Part shown: positions 13,359-19,807 of the stretch, in pieces
Layout of the letters: the number at the start of each line of letters is the position of its first letter
Position numbering within the stretch: the first letter of the stretch is position 1
NCBI GenBank assembly: GCA_027317055.1
Contig: DAHVFK010000014.1
Location: 1 to 19,807 of the forward strand
DNA from: Betaproteobacteria bacterium
GTDB lineage: Bacteria; Pseudomonadota; Gammaproteobacteria; Burkholderiales; SG8-39
Direction of reading: 5' to 3'
Length of the DNA: 19,807 nt
Position numbers and translations under genes: made by a program
Notes under the pieces: model-generated
What the model was told of the DNA's origin: nothing
Databases searched by the model: none
Seen by the model: the letters and a program-made list of their open reading frames with translations, nothing else

Positions 13359-14260
13359 GCGTTATCGCGATCATCGCTGCACTGGTCCTCGAGCAGTGGC
13401 GCCCGCTCGGTGACCGCAAGGTTTACTTCGCCGTCCTGAGCGGCGCGGCCGACCGCCTGGAGCGCGCGTTCAACGCGGAGCAGGGCGGGCACGGCCTGAT
13501 CGCCTGGCTGGTCGCAGTGCTGCCCGCGGTCGTGGCGGCGTTCGCGCTCCATGCGCTGCTGCGCGCGGCGAGCCCGCTGCTCGCGCTGCTGTTCGACGTC
13601 GCGGTGCTCTACCTGACACTCGGCTTCCGGCAGTTCAGCCACTCGTTCAGCGCGATCCAGAGCGCGCTCAAGGCGGGCGAGCTCGACCGCGCGCGCGAGC
13701 TGATCGCCGACTGGCGCGGCGAACCGGTCGCGCCGCGTACGCGCGAGGAGATCGTGCGCCTGTCGGTCGAGGAAGCGCTGCTCGCCTCGCACCGGCACGT
13801 GTTCGGCGTGCTGCTGTGGTACGTGCTGCTGCCGGGCCCGAGCGGGGCGATCCTGTACCGGCTGGCCGTGTTCCTTGGCCGGCGCTGGGGCGGCCTGGGC
13901 GCGTTCGGCGAATTCGCGCAACGCGCGCTGTTCGTCCTCGAGTGGCCCGCCGTGCGCCTGACCGCCGCGGCGTTCGCGGTGGTGGGAGACTTCGAAGACG
14001 CGGTCTACTGCTGGCGCTCCCAGGCCCGCACCTGGCCCGACCCGAGCGCGGGCGTGGTGCTCGCCGCCGGCGCCGGCGCGATGGGCGTGCGGCTCGGCAT
14101 GCCGCTCGCGGCCGACGACGGGCAAGCGCGCCCCGAGCTGGGCGTGGGCGAGGACGCGGACGTGCCCGCGCTGGACGCCACGGTCGGGCTGCTGTGGCGC
14201 GCGCTCGTGGTCTGGGTGTTCGTCCTGATCCTGCTCTCGGCCGGGCGCCTGCTCGGCTAG
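13355..14260 (+). CDS. CobD/CbiB-family (AmpE-like) integral membrane protein
   Basis: The 301-residue hydrophobic protein has about four to five membrane segments: near the N-terminus, about 49-90 (LIAWLVAVLPAVVAAFALHALL and SPLLALLFDVAVLYLTLGF), about 150-170, and the last 20 residues. Features shared with the CbiB/CobD superfamily are ALKAGELDRARELIADWRG, TREEIVRLSVEEALLASHRHVFG and WPDPSAGVVLAAGAGAMGVRLGMPL. True CbiB/CobD makes adenosylcobinamide phosphate in B12 synthesis. No cobalamin gene is nearby, and the sequence also fits the AmpE branch, so I do not assign a B12 role. ATG overlaps the Nudix TGA, with no good ribosome binding site of its own. It converges on the DUF2007 gene. Confidence 0.75.
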   Translation: MSVIAIIAALVLEQWRPLGDRKVYFAVLSGAADRLERAFNAEQGGHGLIAWLVAVLPAVVAAFALHALLRAASPLLALLFDVAVLYLTLGFRQFSHSFSAIQSALKAGELDRARELIADWRGEPVAPRTREEIVRLSVEEALLASHRHVFGVLLWYVLLPGPSGAILYRLAVFLGRRWGGLGAFGEFAQRALFVLEWPAVRLTAAAFAVVGDFEDAVYCWRSQARTWPDPSAGVVLAAGAGAMGVRLGMPLAADDGQARPELGVGEDADVPALDATVGLLWRALVVWVFVLILLSAGRLLG

Positions 14261-14275
14261 CGCCGCCGCGGCGCT
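14259..14275. terminator. GC hairpin spanning two convergent stop codons
   Basis: AGCGCC (14259-14264) pairs with GGCGCT (14270-14275) over a 5-nt loop. The arms include the ends of the CbiB-like stop and the stop of the convergent DUF2007 gene. There is no T-run. It is a plausible shared 3'-end element. Confidence 0.4.
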
Positions 14276-14589
14276 CAGTCGCTGCGAAACGCGCCGCAGC
14301 GCCAGCACTGCGTGAACTGGGCTTCCGAGACCTCGCCGCAGCCGGCGCAGCGCCAGAGGCGGCCGCGCTCTTCCGGCCGCAGGGTACCCAGGCGCAGGAT
14401 GCGCTCGGCGCGCTCGGCGTTCGCGTCGTCGACCACCCAGAGCTCGATCTGGCACTCGATCGGCGGCAATTGACCGATCCCGGAGGAGATCAGCTCGTTG
14501 CGCACCCGCGCGCGGATGCCCTCCACCTCGAGCAGATTCTTGGCGTGGTGCACCGCGGCGAGGTTCCACGAGCTGAAGATGCGCTTCAT
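14275..14589 (-). CDS. DUF2007-type protein with C-terminal zinc ribbon
   Basis: The 104-residue protein begins MKRIFSSWNLAAVHHAKNLLEVEGIRARVRNE, the pattern of the DUF2007 / putative signal-transducing family (an ACT-like small fold), and continues through IECQIELWVVDDANAERAERIL. A zinc-ribbon-like tail follows: C81-x2-C84 and C95-x2-C98 in WRCAGCGEVSEAQFTQCWRCG. GGAGG lies 4 nt before ATG 14589, and the ATG overlaps the rsgA TGA. It is thus the last gene of the M48-dehydratase-rsgA operon. Function is unknown. The frame is open upstream within rsgA but codes nothing recognisable there. Confidence 0.85.
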   Translation of the reverse strand: MKRIFSSWNLAAVHHAKNLLEVEGIRARVRNELISSGIGQLPPIECQIELWVVDDANAERAERILRLGTLRPEERGRLWRCAGCGEVSEAQFTQCWRCGAFRSD

Positions 14590-15479
14590 CGCGCCTCCGC
14601 GCCGCCGAACTCCTGCTGCAGGATGCGCTGGTAAAGGGCGAGGCGGCGCGGGTGCACCGCGCCGGAGAGCGTTGCCTCGCGCACCGCGCAGTCCGGCTCG
14701 GACAGGTGGCGGCAGTCCTGGAAGCGGCAGCGCGCGGCGTGCGCTCCGAACTCGCGAAAGCACTGCGCGATCGCGCGCGCGCCCAAGCCCGCGAGGCCGA
14801 ACTCGGACACGCCCGGCGTGTCCACGATCTCGCTTGCGGCGTCGACCAGATACAGTCGCGACGCCGTGGTCGACTGGCGTCCGCTGTCCAGAAAGCGCGA
14901 GATCTCGCCGATGCGCACTTCGGCCTCGGGCACGAGCGTCTTGACCAGGGTGGATTTACCCATGCCGGATTGCCCGGCCAGCAGGCTGCGATGATGGTGC
15001 AGGTAGGGCAGCAGTGGCTGCGCATCGCGCTTTCCGACCAGCTCCACCACGGGATAGCCCAGGCCGCGGAACGGCTCGAGCGCGCGCAGGGCGTCATCGC
15101 GCCGCTCGGCGAGGTCAGTCTTGTTGAGCGCGATCAGCGCAGGCAGCCCGGCGAGTTCGGCCGCGCCGAGCAAGCGGCACATCAGCTCGTCGGAAAACGA
15201 CGGCTCGCAGGCGACCAGCACCACCACCTGGGTGACGTTTGCGGCCAGGACCTTGGTGCGGTGCCGGCTCGCGCGCGAAAAGACGTTGCGGCGCGGATCG
15301 ATCGCCTCGATCACCGCGCGCCCGCCTGCGACTCCCGAAAGCATGACGCGGTCGCCGCAGACCGGCTGCACGTCGCGGCTGCGCGCGGCGGCGCTCAGCA
15401 GCTCGCCGCCGTCGGCGCGCACCAGGCTCTCGCGGCCGAAGCCCGCGACGACAGTGCCCGCGGGCGCCGGCGCGCTCAC
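14586..15479 (-). CDS. rsgA: Ribosome small subunit-dependent GTPase A
   Basis: RsgA is a late-stage 30S ribosome assembly GTPase. The 297 residues show the family's circularly permuted GTPase order: OB-fold (about 5-65), then G4 NKTD (119-122) before G1 GQSGMGKST (169-177) and G3 DTPG (220-223). The C-terminal zinc finger uses C251, C256, H258 and C264. All motifs are intact. The start is GTG at 15479, 4 nt after the dehydratase stop; no upstream Met fits and the ribosome binding site is weak, so translation is probably coupled to the upstream gene. It overlaps the DUF2007 gene by 4 nt. Confidence 0.96.
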   Translation of the reverse strand: MSAPAPAGTVVAGFGRESLVRADGGELLSAAARSRDVQPVCGDRVMLSGVAGGRAVIEAIDPRRNVFSRASRHRTKVLAANVTQVVVLVACEPSFSDELMCRLLGAAELAGLPALIALNKTDLAERRDDALRALEPFRGLGYPVVELVGKRDAQPLLPYLHHHRSLLAGQSGMGKSTLVKTLVPEAEVRIGEISRFLDSGRQSTTASRLYLVDAASEIVDTPGVSEFGLAGLGARAIAQCFREFGAHAARCRFQDCRHLSEPDCAVREATLSGAVHPRRLALYQRILQQEFGGAEAR

Positions 15480-15483
15480 TCCG

Positions 15484-15813
15484 CTAGAGCCCGAACAGCG
15501 CGTCGCACTTCGCAGCGCAGATGAAGTCGTTCTCGGACAGCCCGCCGATCGCGTGCGTCGAGTACTCGACGCGGCACTTGTTGTAGCCCACCGTCAGGTC
15601 GGGGTGATGATCCTCGCGGTGCGAGACCCAGGCGAGCGCATTCACGAACGCCATGGTCTGGTAGTAGTTCGAGAACGGGTAGAGCTTGACCAGCTTGCCG
15701 TTCTCGATGATCCAGCCCTTGAGCCGTGCGAGCATCTGCGCCGCCTGCTGCGGCGTGTAGGGCGGCACGCCACCCTCGCAGGGTTTGCATTTGCGCTGCG
15801 CGAGATCTTCCAT
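15484..15813 (-). CDS. 4a-hydroxytetrahydrobiopterin dehydratase (pterin-4a-carbinolamine dehydratase)
   Basis: This 109-residue protein of the PCD/DCoH family dehydrates 4a-hydroxytetrahydropterin, regenerating the pterin cofactor of aromatic amino acid hydroxylases. The active-site region is SHREDHHPDLTVGYNKCRVEYSTHAIGGLSENDF (about 64-97), with the HHPD histidines. The preceding segment LVKLYPFSNYYQTMAFVNALAWV is also characteristic. The N-terminus carries CKPCEGG, common in bacterial members. GGGAG lies 8 nt before the ATG. Only 2 nt separate it from the M48 stop. No phenylalanine hydroxylase is in the window, so its in vivo partner is unclear. Confidence 0.95.
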   Translation of the reverse strand: MEDLAQRKCKPCEGGVPPYTPQQAAQMLARLKGWIIENGKLVKLYPFSNYYQTMAFVNALAWVSHREDHHPDLTVGYNKCRVEYSTHAIGGLSENDFICAAKCDALFGL

Positions 15814-15815
15814 GG

Positions 15816-17066
15816 TCAGCTCCCGGAATGTTGCAGCCGCGCGATGCGGGTGGCCGCCGGCGGATGCGAGTCGTAGAACGCGGAATGCAGCGGGTCCGGG
15901 GTCAGCGTGGCCGCGTTGTCCTGGTACAGCTTGACCAGCGCCTTGACCAGCTCGGCCGCGCTGGCGTGCGCCGCGGCGTAGGCATCGGCCTCGTACTCGT
16001 GCCTGCGCGAGTACAGGCTGGTGAGCGGATGCAGCAGGAACGTAAACACCGGCATCACCAGCACGAACAGCAGCAGTCCGGTCGCGGGGGTCCGGGTGGC
16101 GACGTTCATCCCCTGGTAGAACCAGGCCTGGTCGATCAGCCCGCCGAGCAGCCAGAGCAGCGCGAACGAGAACACGAACAGCAGCAGCACCCGCTTCCAG
16201 ACGTGGTGCCGCTTGTAGTGCCCGAGCTCGTGCGCCAGCACCGCCTCGATCTCCGGCGGCGCGAGCCGCGCCAGCAGCGTATCGAACAGCACGATGCGCT
16301 TGGAGGCGCCGAAGCCGGTGAAGTAGGCGTTGCCGTGGCTCGAGCGCTTCGAGCCGTCCATCACGAACAGGCCCTTGGAGCGGAAGCCGCAGCGCGCGAG
16401 CAGCGCCTCGATCCGGCCCGCGAGCGAGGGGTCGGCGAGCGGCGTGAACTTGTTGAACAGCGGCGCGATGAAGGTCGGATAGATCAGCAGCACGAGCAGG
16501 TTGAAGCCGGTCCAGGCGAGCCAGACATAGAGCCACCAGTACGCGCCCATCTCGCCCATCAGCCAAAGCACCAGCACCAGCAGCGGGATGCCGAGCAGCG
16601 CCCCGAGCAGCGCCTGCTTCAGCAGGTCGGCAATGAAAAGCGCCGGCGTCATGCGGTTGAACCCGTAGCGCGCCTCGACCACGAAGGTGCGGTACACGGT
16701 CACAGGCAGCTCGAGCGCCGAGAACAGCACCGCCACCGAGACCAGCAGCGTGGTGCCGTGCGCGACGCCGCCGGGCTCGAACGCGCGCGCCCACGCGCCC
16801 GAGATGAGCTCGGCCAGCCCGCCGAGGGTAAGCGCGAGCAGCGCCGCGGCGCCGATCAGGATGTCGAGCGTGCCCAGGTGCGCCTTGGCGACCGTGTAGT
16901 CGGCCGCCTTCTGGTGCGCGGCGAGCGGGATCGTGGTCGCGAAGCTCTGCGGCACTTCGGCGCGATGCGATCGCACGTGGTGGATCTGGCGCCGCGTGAG
17001 CCACAGGCGCACGCCGGTGGCCGCGGCGAGCGCGGCGAGGAAGATCCATGTGAAGGTGTTCGGCAT
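15816..17066 (-). CDS. M48 family (Ste24/CAAX-protease-like) membrane metalloprotease
   Basis: This is an integral inner-membrane zinc protease of peptidase family M48 (416 residues from ATG 17066). Several hydrophobic segments cover roughly residues 3-17, 69-90, 107-125, 150-205, 290-310 and 335-350. The catalytic HELGH is at about 279-283 in VLAHELGHYKRHHVWKR, and the third zinc-ligand motif EADAYAA is at about 359-365. KRSSHGNAYFTGFGASKRIVLFDTLL just before HELGH is typical of the Ste24 branch. In bacteria such enzymes degrade membrane or misfolded proteins; the substrate is unknown here. An in-frame ATG at 17096 has a better upstream purine run (GGGGTGG), but the N-terminal membrane segment begins right after 17066, so the start is moderately uncertain. 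It is the first gene of the four-gene operon. Confidence 0.93.
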   Translation of the reverse strand: MPNTFTWIFLAALAAATGVRLWLTRRQIHHVRSHRAEVPQSFATTIPLAAHQKAADYTVAKAHLGTLDILIGAAALLALTLGGLAELISGAWARAFEPGGVAHGTTLLVSVAVLFSALELPVTVYRTFVVEARYGFNRMTPALFIADLLKQALLGALLGIPLLVLVLWLMGEMGAYWWLYVWLAWTGFNLLVLLIYPTFIAPLFNKFTPLADPSLAGRIEALLARCGFRSKGLFVMDGSKRSSHGNAYFTGFGASKRIVLFDTLLARLAPPEIEAVLAHELGHYKRHHVWKRVLLLFVFSFALLWLLGGLIDQAWFYQGMNVATRTPATGLLLFVLVMPVFTFLLHPLTSLYSRRHEYEADAYAAAHASAAELVKALVKLYQDNAATLTPDPLHSAFYDSHPPAATRIARLQHSGS

Positions 17067-17131
17067 GCAGCCAGAGAATAGCGCGAGTTCCGCCATTGTC
17101 CACCCCATCGCCGGGGAGCGACAATAAACGC

Positions 17132-17422
17132 ATGCAAGCAGCCAATGGAGTGTCAGCGGTCGTGCTGGCGATGTTGCTGGCGCTCGCGGCACTCGCCTCG
17201 TGCTCCGTCTTCAGGCCGATGACGCCCGAGGAGGTGAACTATTTCGAATTCGGCGGATATCCCGACAGTCGGGATCGCAGAGACTGCGTGCGCCAGGCCG
17301 ACGAGGCACTCGAACGGACCGGGCCGAGCGGCGACATGTACGATGAGACGCGCGAACGGATGCGGCTGGACCTCATCGGTCGGTGCATGAAACAGCGGGA
17401 ACGATCGGACTCGACGCGCTAA
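17132..17422 (+). CDS. Small predicted lipoprotein of unknown function
   Basis: The 96-residue protein has a hydrophobic signal (VVLAMLLALAALA) ending in the lipobox LASC, so it is predicted to be lipidated at the Cys and attached to the inner or outer membrane. The mature part is short and charged (FRPMTPEEVNYFEFGGYPDSRD, then a region with two further cysteines). ATG 17132 is preferred over an in-frame codon at 17096 because it puts the signal peptide near the N-terminus. Its upstream GGGGAG is unusually far (about 13 nt), so the start is not secure. It is divergent from the M48 protease across 65 bp and lies 44 nt before orn. I do not recognise a named family. Confidence 0.65.
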   Translation: MQAANGVSAVVLAMLLALAALASCSVFRPMTPEEVNYFEFGGYPDSRDRRDCVRQADEALERTGPSGDMYDETRERMRLDLIGRCMKQRERSDSTR

Positions 17423-17430
17423 CGCATTGA

Positions 17431-17436
17431 TATACT
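17431..17436 (+). promoter_or_regulatory. TATACT -10 element upstream of orn
   Basis: TATACT lies 30 nt before the orn ATG and 8 nt after the lipoprotein stop, giving a predicted leader of about 25 nt. A convincing -35 is not seen at the normal distance (GACTCG at 17 nt). orn may thus have its own promoter in addition to read-through. Confidence 0.35.
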
Positions 17437-17466
17437 GGCCGGCCTCTCAATAGGAACAATTCAGGA

Positions 17467-18012
17467 ATGGCCCAGGACCAGAACAACCTGATCTGGATCG
17501 ACATGGAGATGACCGGGCTGCAGCCGGACTCGGACCGCATCATCGAGATCGCGCTGCTCATCACCGCGTCCGATCTGAGCCCGGTGGCGCAGGGGCCAGT
17601 GCTGGTGATCCACCAGCCCGACGAGGTGCTCGAGGCGATGGACGCCTGGAACAAGAGCACCCACGCCCGCTCGGGGCTGATCGACAAGGTCAAGGCCTCC
17701 ACCATGGACGAGGCGCAAGCCGAGCGCGCGGCGCTGGATTTTCTCGCGCAGCACGTGCCGGCGAGCGCCTCGCCGATGTGCGGCAGCTCGATCTGCCAGG
17801 ACCGGCGCTTCCTCGCGCGCTGGATGCCGAAGCTCGAGGCGCACTTCCACTACCGCAACCTCGACGTCTCGACGCTCAAGGAGCTCGCCAAGCGCTGGAA
17901 GCCGGAAGTGATCAAGGGATTCGTCAAGCAGAGCAAGCACGAGGCGCTGGACGACATCCTCGAGTCGATCGAGGAGCTCAGGTACTACCGCCGTACGATC
18001 ATGTCGATCTAG
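17467..18012 (+). CDS. orn: Oligoribonuclease
   Basis: Orn is a 3'-5' exoribonuclease that degrades 2-5 nt RNAs and pGpG from cyclic-di-GMP turnover. The 181 residues match the family length. The DEDDh exonuclease motifs are visible: Exo I IWIDMEMTGL (D12, E14), Exo II in the CGSSICQDRRFL region (D112), and Exo III KHEALDDILESI with the catalytic His and Asp. RIIEIALLIT and YRNLDVSTLKELAKRW are also typical. TAGGA lies 11 nt before the ATG, and another AGGA touches it. Its TAG stop shares the palindrome CTAG with the stop of the convergent RidA gene. Confidence 0.97.
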   Translation: MAQDQNNLIWIDMEMTGLQPDSDRIIEIALLITASDLSPVAQGPVLVIHQPDEVLEAMDAWNKSTHARSGLIDKVKASTMDEAQAERAALDFLAQHVPASASPMCGSSICQDRRFLARWMPKLEAHFHYRNLDVSTLKELAKRWKPEVIKGFVKQSKHEALDDILESIEELRYYRRTIMSI

Positions 18013-18530
18013 CGACGCCGTTTGGCGGCGCGTTTCTTTCCTGGCGCGGGTTCCACTTCGATGACGGCCTCGATCTCGACCGGGATCCCGTTGGGCAGCG
18101 ATCCCATGCCGACCGCCGAGCGCGCGTGCCGGCCGCGCTCGCCGAACACCTCGACCATCAGGTCCGAGCAGCCGTTGATCACCTTGGGCTGGTCGGTGAA
18201 CTCGGGCACCGCGTTCACCATGCCGAGCAGCTTCACCACCCGCTTGACGCGGTCCAGGCTGCCGAGCTCGGCGCGCATCACCGCCAGCAGCGCGAGCCCG
18301 GTCGAGCGCGCGAACTTGTAGCCCTGCTCGAGGTTGAACTCGCGCCCCAGCTTGCCCGCGGGGCGCAGGCCGTCGACTGTCGAGGGCCCCTTGCCCGAGA
18401 GGAAGAGCAGATTCCCGCTGCGCACCGCGTTGACGTAGTTCGCCACCGGAGGCGGCGTCTGCGGCAGCTCGATGCCCAGCTCCCTGAGCCGCTTCTCGGC
18501 GCTTACGGCGGTGCGCTTTTGCGCGCTCAT
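18009..18530 (-). CDS. RidA-family (YjgF/YER057c/UK114) protein
   Basis: The 173-residue protein resembles the RidA superfamily, whose members hydrolyse reactive enamine/imine intermediates. Recognisable parts are ANYVNAVRSGNLLFLSGKGPS, ARSTGLALLAVMRAELGSLDRVKRVVKLLGMVNAVPEF, INGCSDLMVEVFGERGRHARSAVGMGSLPNGIPVEIEAVIEV. It is longer than the classic ~130-residue RidA, belonging to the ~150-residue branch with an N-terminal helix plus a basic tail (KKRAAKRRR). I do not see the canonical RidA Arg in its usual C-terminal context, so deaminase activity is uncertain. Its ATG overlaps the upstream FAD-dehydrogenase stop by 1 nt (TGATG), with AAGGTGG about 10 nt upstream, so the two are an operon. 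Confidence 0.88.
   Translation of the reverse strand: MSAQKRTAVSAEKRLRELGIELPQTPPPVANYVNAVRSGNLLFLSGKGPSTVDGLRPAGKLGREFNLEQGYKFARSTGLALLAVMRAELGSLDRVKRVVKLLGMVNAVPEFTDQPKVINGCSDLMVEVFGERGRHARSAVGMGSLPNGIPVEIEAVIEVEPAPGKKRAAKRRR
18012..18031. terminator. Hairpin at the orn/RidA convergent junction
   Basis: GCG-A-CGCC (18012-18019) pairs with GGCG-G-CGC (18024-18031), seven pairs and one mismatch over a GTTT loop, starting at the last base of the orn stop. TTTCTTT follows on plus after one base, a weak T-rich tail. It lies inside the C-terminal codons of the RidA gene and may end orn transcription. Confidence 0.4.
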
Positions 18531-19807
18531 CAGAGCGTGACCACCTTGCCCGGGTTCATCAGGTTGTCAGGGTCGAACAGGCGCTTGATGCCGCGCATCA
18601 CGTCCACCGCCTCGCCCAGCTCCTCCTGCATCGAGCCCTGCTTGCCCATGCCCACGCCGTGCTCGCCGGTGCAGGTGCCTTCCATGGCGAGGGCGCGCTT
18701 GACCAGTCGGCGGTTGATCGCCTTGGCCTCTTCAAGGTCCTTGTCGCTCGCCGGGTCGACCAGGATCACGAGGTGGAAGTTGCCGTCGCCGACGTGCCCG
18801 AACAGCGGCACCGGCATCGAGGCCTGCTCGATGTCCCCGGTGGTCTCGACGATGCATTCCGCGAGGCGTGAGATCGGCACGCAGACGTCGGTCGAGACCG
18901 CGCGCGCGCCGGGCTTGAGCTGCAGACAGGCGAAATAGGCGTTGTGCCGCGCCTCCCACAGCCGGCTGCGCTCCTCGGGCTTCGTCGCCCACTGGAAGTC
19001 CAGGCCGCCGTGCTCCTTGGCGATCTCCTGCACCATTTCGGCCTGCTCGACCACGCCCGCCTCGGTGCCGTGGAATTCGAGCAGCAGGGTCGGCATCTCG
19101 CGGTGGCTGGTCTTGTTGTGGCGGTTGAGCGCCGCCATGGTGGTGGCGCACAGCAGCTCGCTGCGCGCGATCGGGATGCCCGATTGCAGCGTCTGGATCA
19201 CGGTATCGGCCGCGCCTTTGACGCTCGCGAAGCTGCACACCGCCGCCGACATCGCCTGCTGCACCGGGTGCAGCTTGACGGTCACCTCGGTGATGATGCC
19301 GAGCGTTCCCTCGGAGCCGACGAAAAGCCGCGTCAGGTCGTAGCCTGCGGCGGATTTCTTCGCGCGGCGCGAGGTCTGGATGACGCGGCCGTCGGCGAGC
19401 ACCACTTTGAGCGACATCACGTTCTCGCGCATCGTTCCGTAGCGCACCGCGTTGGTGCCCGAGGCGCGCGTCGCGCTCATGCCGCCGAGCGTCGCGTCGG
19501 CGCCCGGGTCGATCGGGAAGAACAGCCCCGTATGCTTGATGTGATCGTTCAGCTGCTTGCGCGTGACGCCGGCCTGCACCACCGCGTCCAGATCCTCCTC
19601 GTGCACCGCGAGCACCGCGTTCATCTGCGACAGGTCGATCGTCACCCCGCCCTCGATCGCGAGCACGTGCCCCTCGAGCGAGGTGCCGACGCCGAACGGG
19701 ATCATCGGCACGCGGTGGCGGCGGCAGATGTTGACCACGTCGCGCACTTCCTCGGTGCTGTGGGGGAAGACCACCGCGTCGGGCAGCGCGTACGGAAAGT
19801 ACGATTC
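18530..19807 (-). CDS. FAD-linked oxidase, D-lactate dehydrogenase (cytochrome)/GlcD type, N-terminus cut by window edge
   Basis: This flavoprotein of the vanillyl-alcohol-oxidase / FAD-binding PCMH superfamily is most like D-lactate dehydrogenase (cytochrome) and glycolate oxidase subunit GlcD. The frame is open to base 19807 (ESYFPYALPDAVVFPHSTEEV...), so about 30-50 residues are missing; a GTG at 19774 is not the true start. FAD-binding motifs are IPFGVGTSLEGHVLAIEGG, RASGTNAVRYGTMRENV and VGSEGTLGIITEVTVKLHP. The C-terminal cap and active site show GHVGDGNFHLVILVDP, GTCTGEHGVGMGK and FDPDNLMNPGKVV. It would oxidise a 2-hydroxy acid and pass electrons to quinone or cytochrome. No GlcE/GlcF genes follow, which favours the single-subunit D-lactate type. 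The downstream RidA gene overlaps by 1 nt. Confidence 0.92.
   Translation of the reverse strand, partial: ESYFPYALPDAVVFPHSTEEVRDVVNICRRHRVPMIPFGVGTSLEGHVLAIEGGVTIDLSQMNAVLAVHEEDLDAVVQAGVTRKQLNDHIKHTGLFFPIDPGADATLGGMSATRASGTNAVRYGTMRENVMSLKVVLADGRVIQTSRRAKKSAAGYDLTRLFVGSEGTLGIITEVTVKLHPVQQAMSAAVCSFASVKGAADTVIQTLQSGIPIARSELLCATTMAALNRHNKTSHREMPTLLLEFHGTEAGVVEQAEMVQEIAKEHGGLDFQWATKPEERSRLWEARHNAYFACLQLKPGARAVSTDVCVPISRLAECIVETTGDIEQASMPVPLFGHVGDGNFHLVILVDPASDKDLEEAKAINRRLVKRALAMEGTCTGEHGVGMGKQGSMQEELGEAVDVMRGIKRLFDPDNLMNPGKVVTL

Noticed and set aside
1..19807. Prophage, transposon, toxin-antitoxin or CRISPR/defence system
   Set aside because: No integrase, transposase, phage structural gene, terminal repeats, repeat-spacer array or recognisable defence gene was seen. 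Composition is uniform apart from the lysine-rich gene.

Overview
The window is high-GC chromosomal DNA, probably from a betaproteobacterium. The evidence is a lysine/alanine-rich histone H1-like protein with the tail ...NPAAAWPFPTGSRP, a PhaM-type polyhydroxyalkanoate (PHA) granule regulator, a MaeB malic enzyme with a phosphotransacetylase domain, and the order rsgA / pterin dehydratase / M48 protease / orn. Genes are densely packed and often overlap by ATGA. I see no mobile element, CRISPR array, tRNA or rRNA. Most of the window is ordinary core genome; the unexplained material lies mainly in the non-coding stretch around the histone-like gene.

Layout. 1-3086: the 3' two thirds of nrdA and all of nrdB (class Ia ribonucleotide reductase), closed by a U-tract terminator that begins inside nrdB. 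3121-3369: a small DUF2442 protein. 3370-4291: a low-density region with the histone H1-like gene (3481-3819), its ribosome binding site in a hairpin loop, a run of strong hairpins downstream (3805-3973), and a good sigma70-type promoter flanked by two dyads, feeding a structured leader of about 170 nt. 4292-5008: a membrane-anchored lytic transglycosylase. 5031-6146 (minus): a PLP aminotransferase, convergent to it and divergent from maeB.

6304-12318 (plus) carries maeB, a patatin-like phospholipase, phaM, a FIST-domain sensor protein and an NADPH:quinone oxidoreductase. phaM and the FIST gene overlap by 4 nt. Malic enzyme yields pyruvate and NADPH, which could supply PHA synthesis, so a PHA-linked carbon-storage neighbourhood is a reasonable inference but unproven. 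12369-12611 (minus) encodes a small exported protein of unknown function. 12705-14260 (plus) carries a CoA pyrophosphatase-type Nudix hydrolase coupled to a CobD/CbiB-like membrane protein.

14275-17066 (minus) is a tight four-gene operon: M48 protease, 4a-hydroxytetrahydrobiopterin dehydratase, rsgA, and a DUF2007/zinc-ribbon protein. 17132-18012 (plus) has a small lipoprotein and orn. 18009-19807 (minus) has an FAD-linked D-lactate/glycolate-type dehydrogenase, cut by the window edge, followed by a RidA-family protein. All four convergent gene junctions contain a compact GC-rich inverted repeat without a U-tract.
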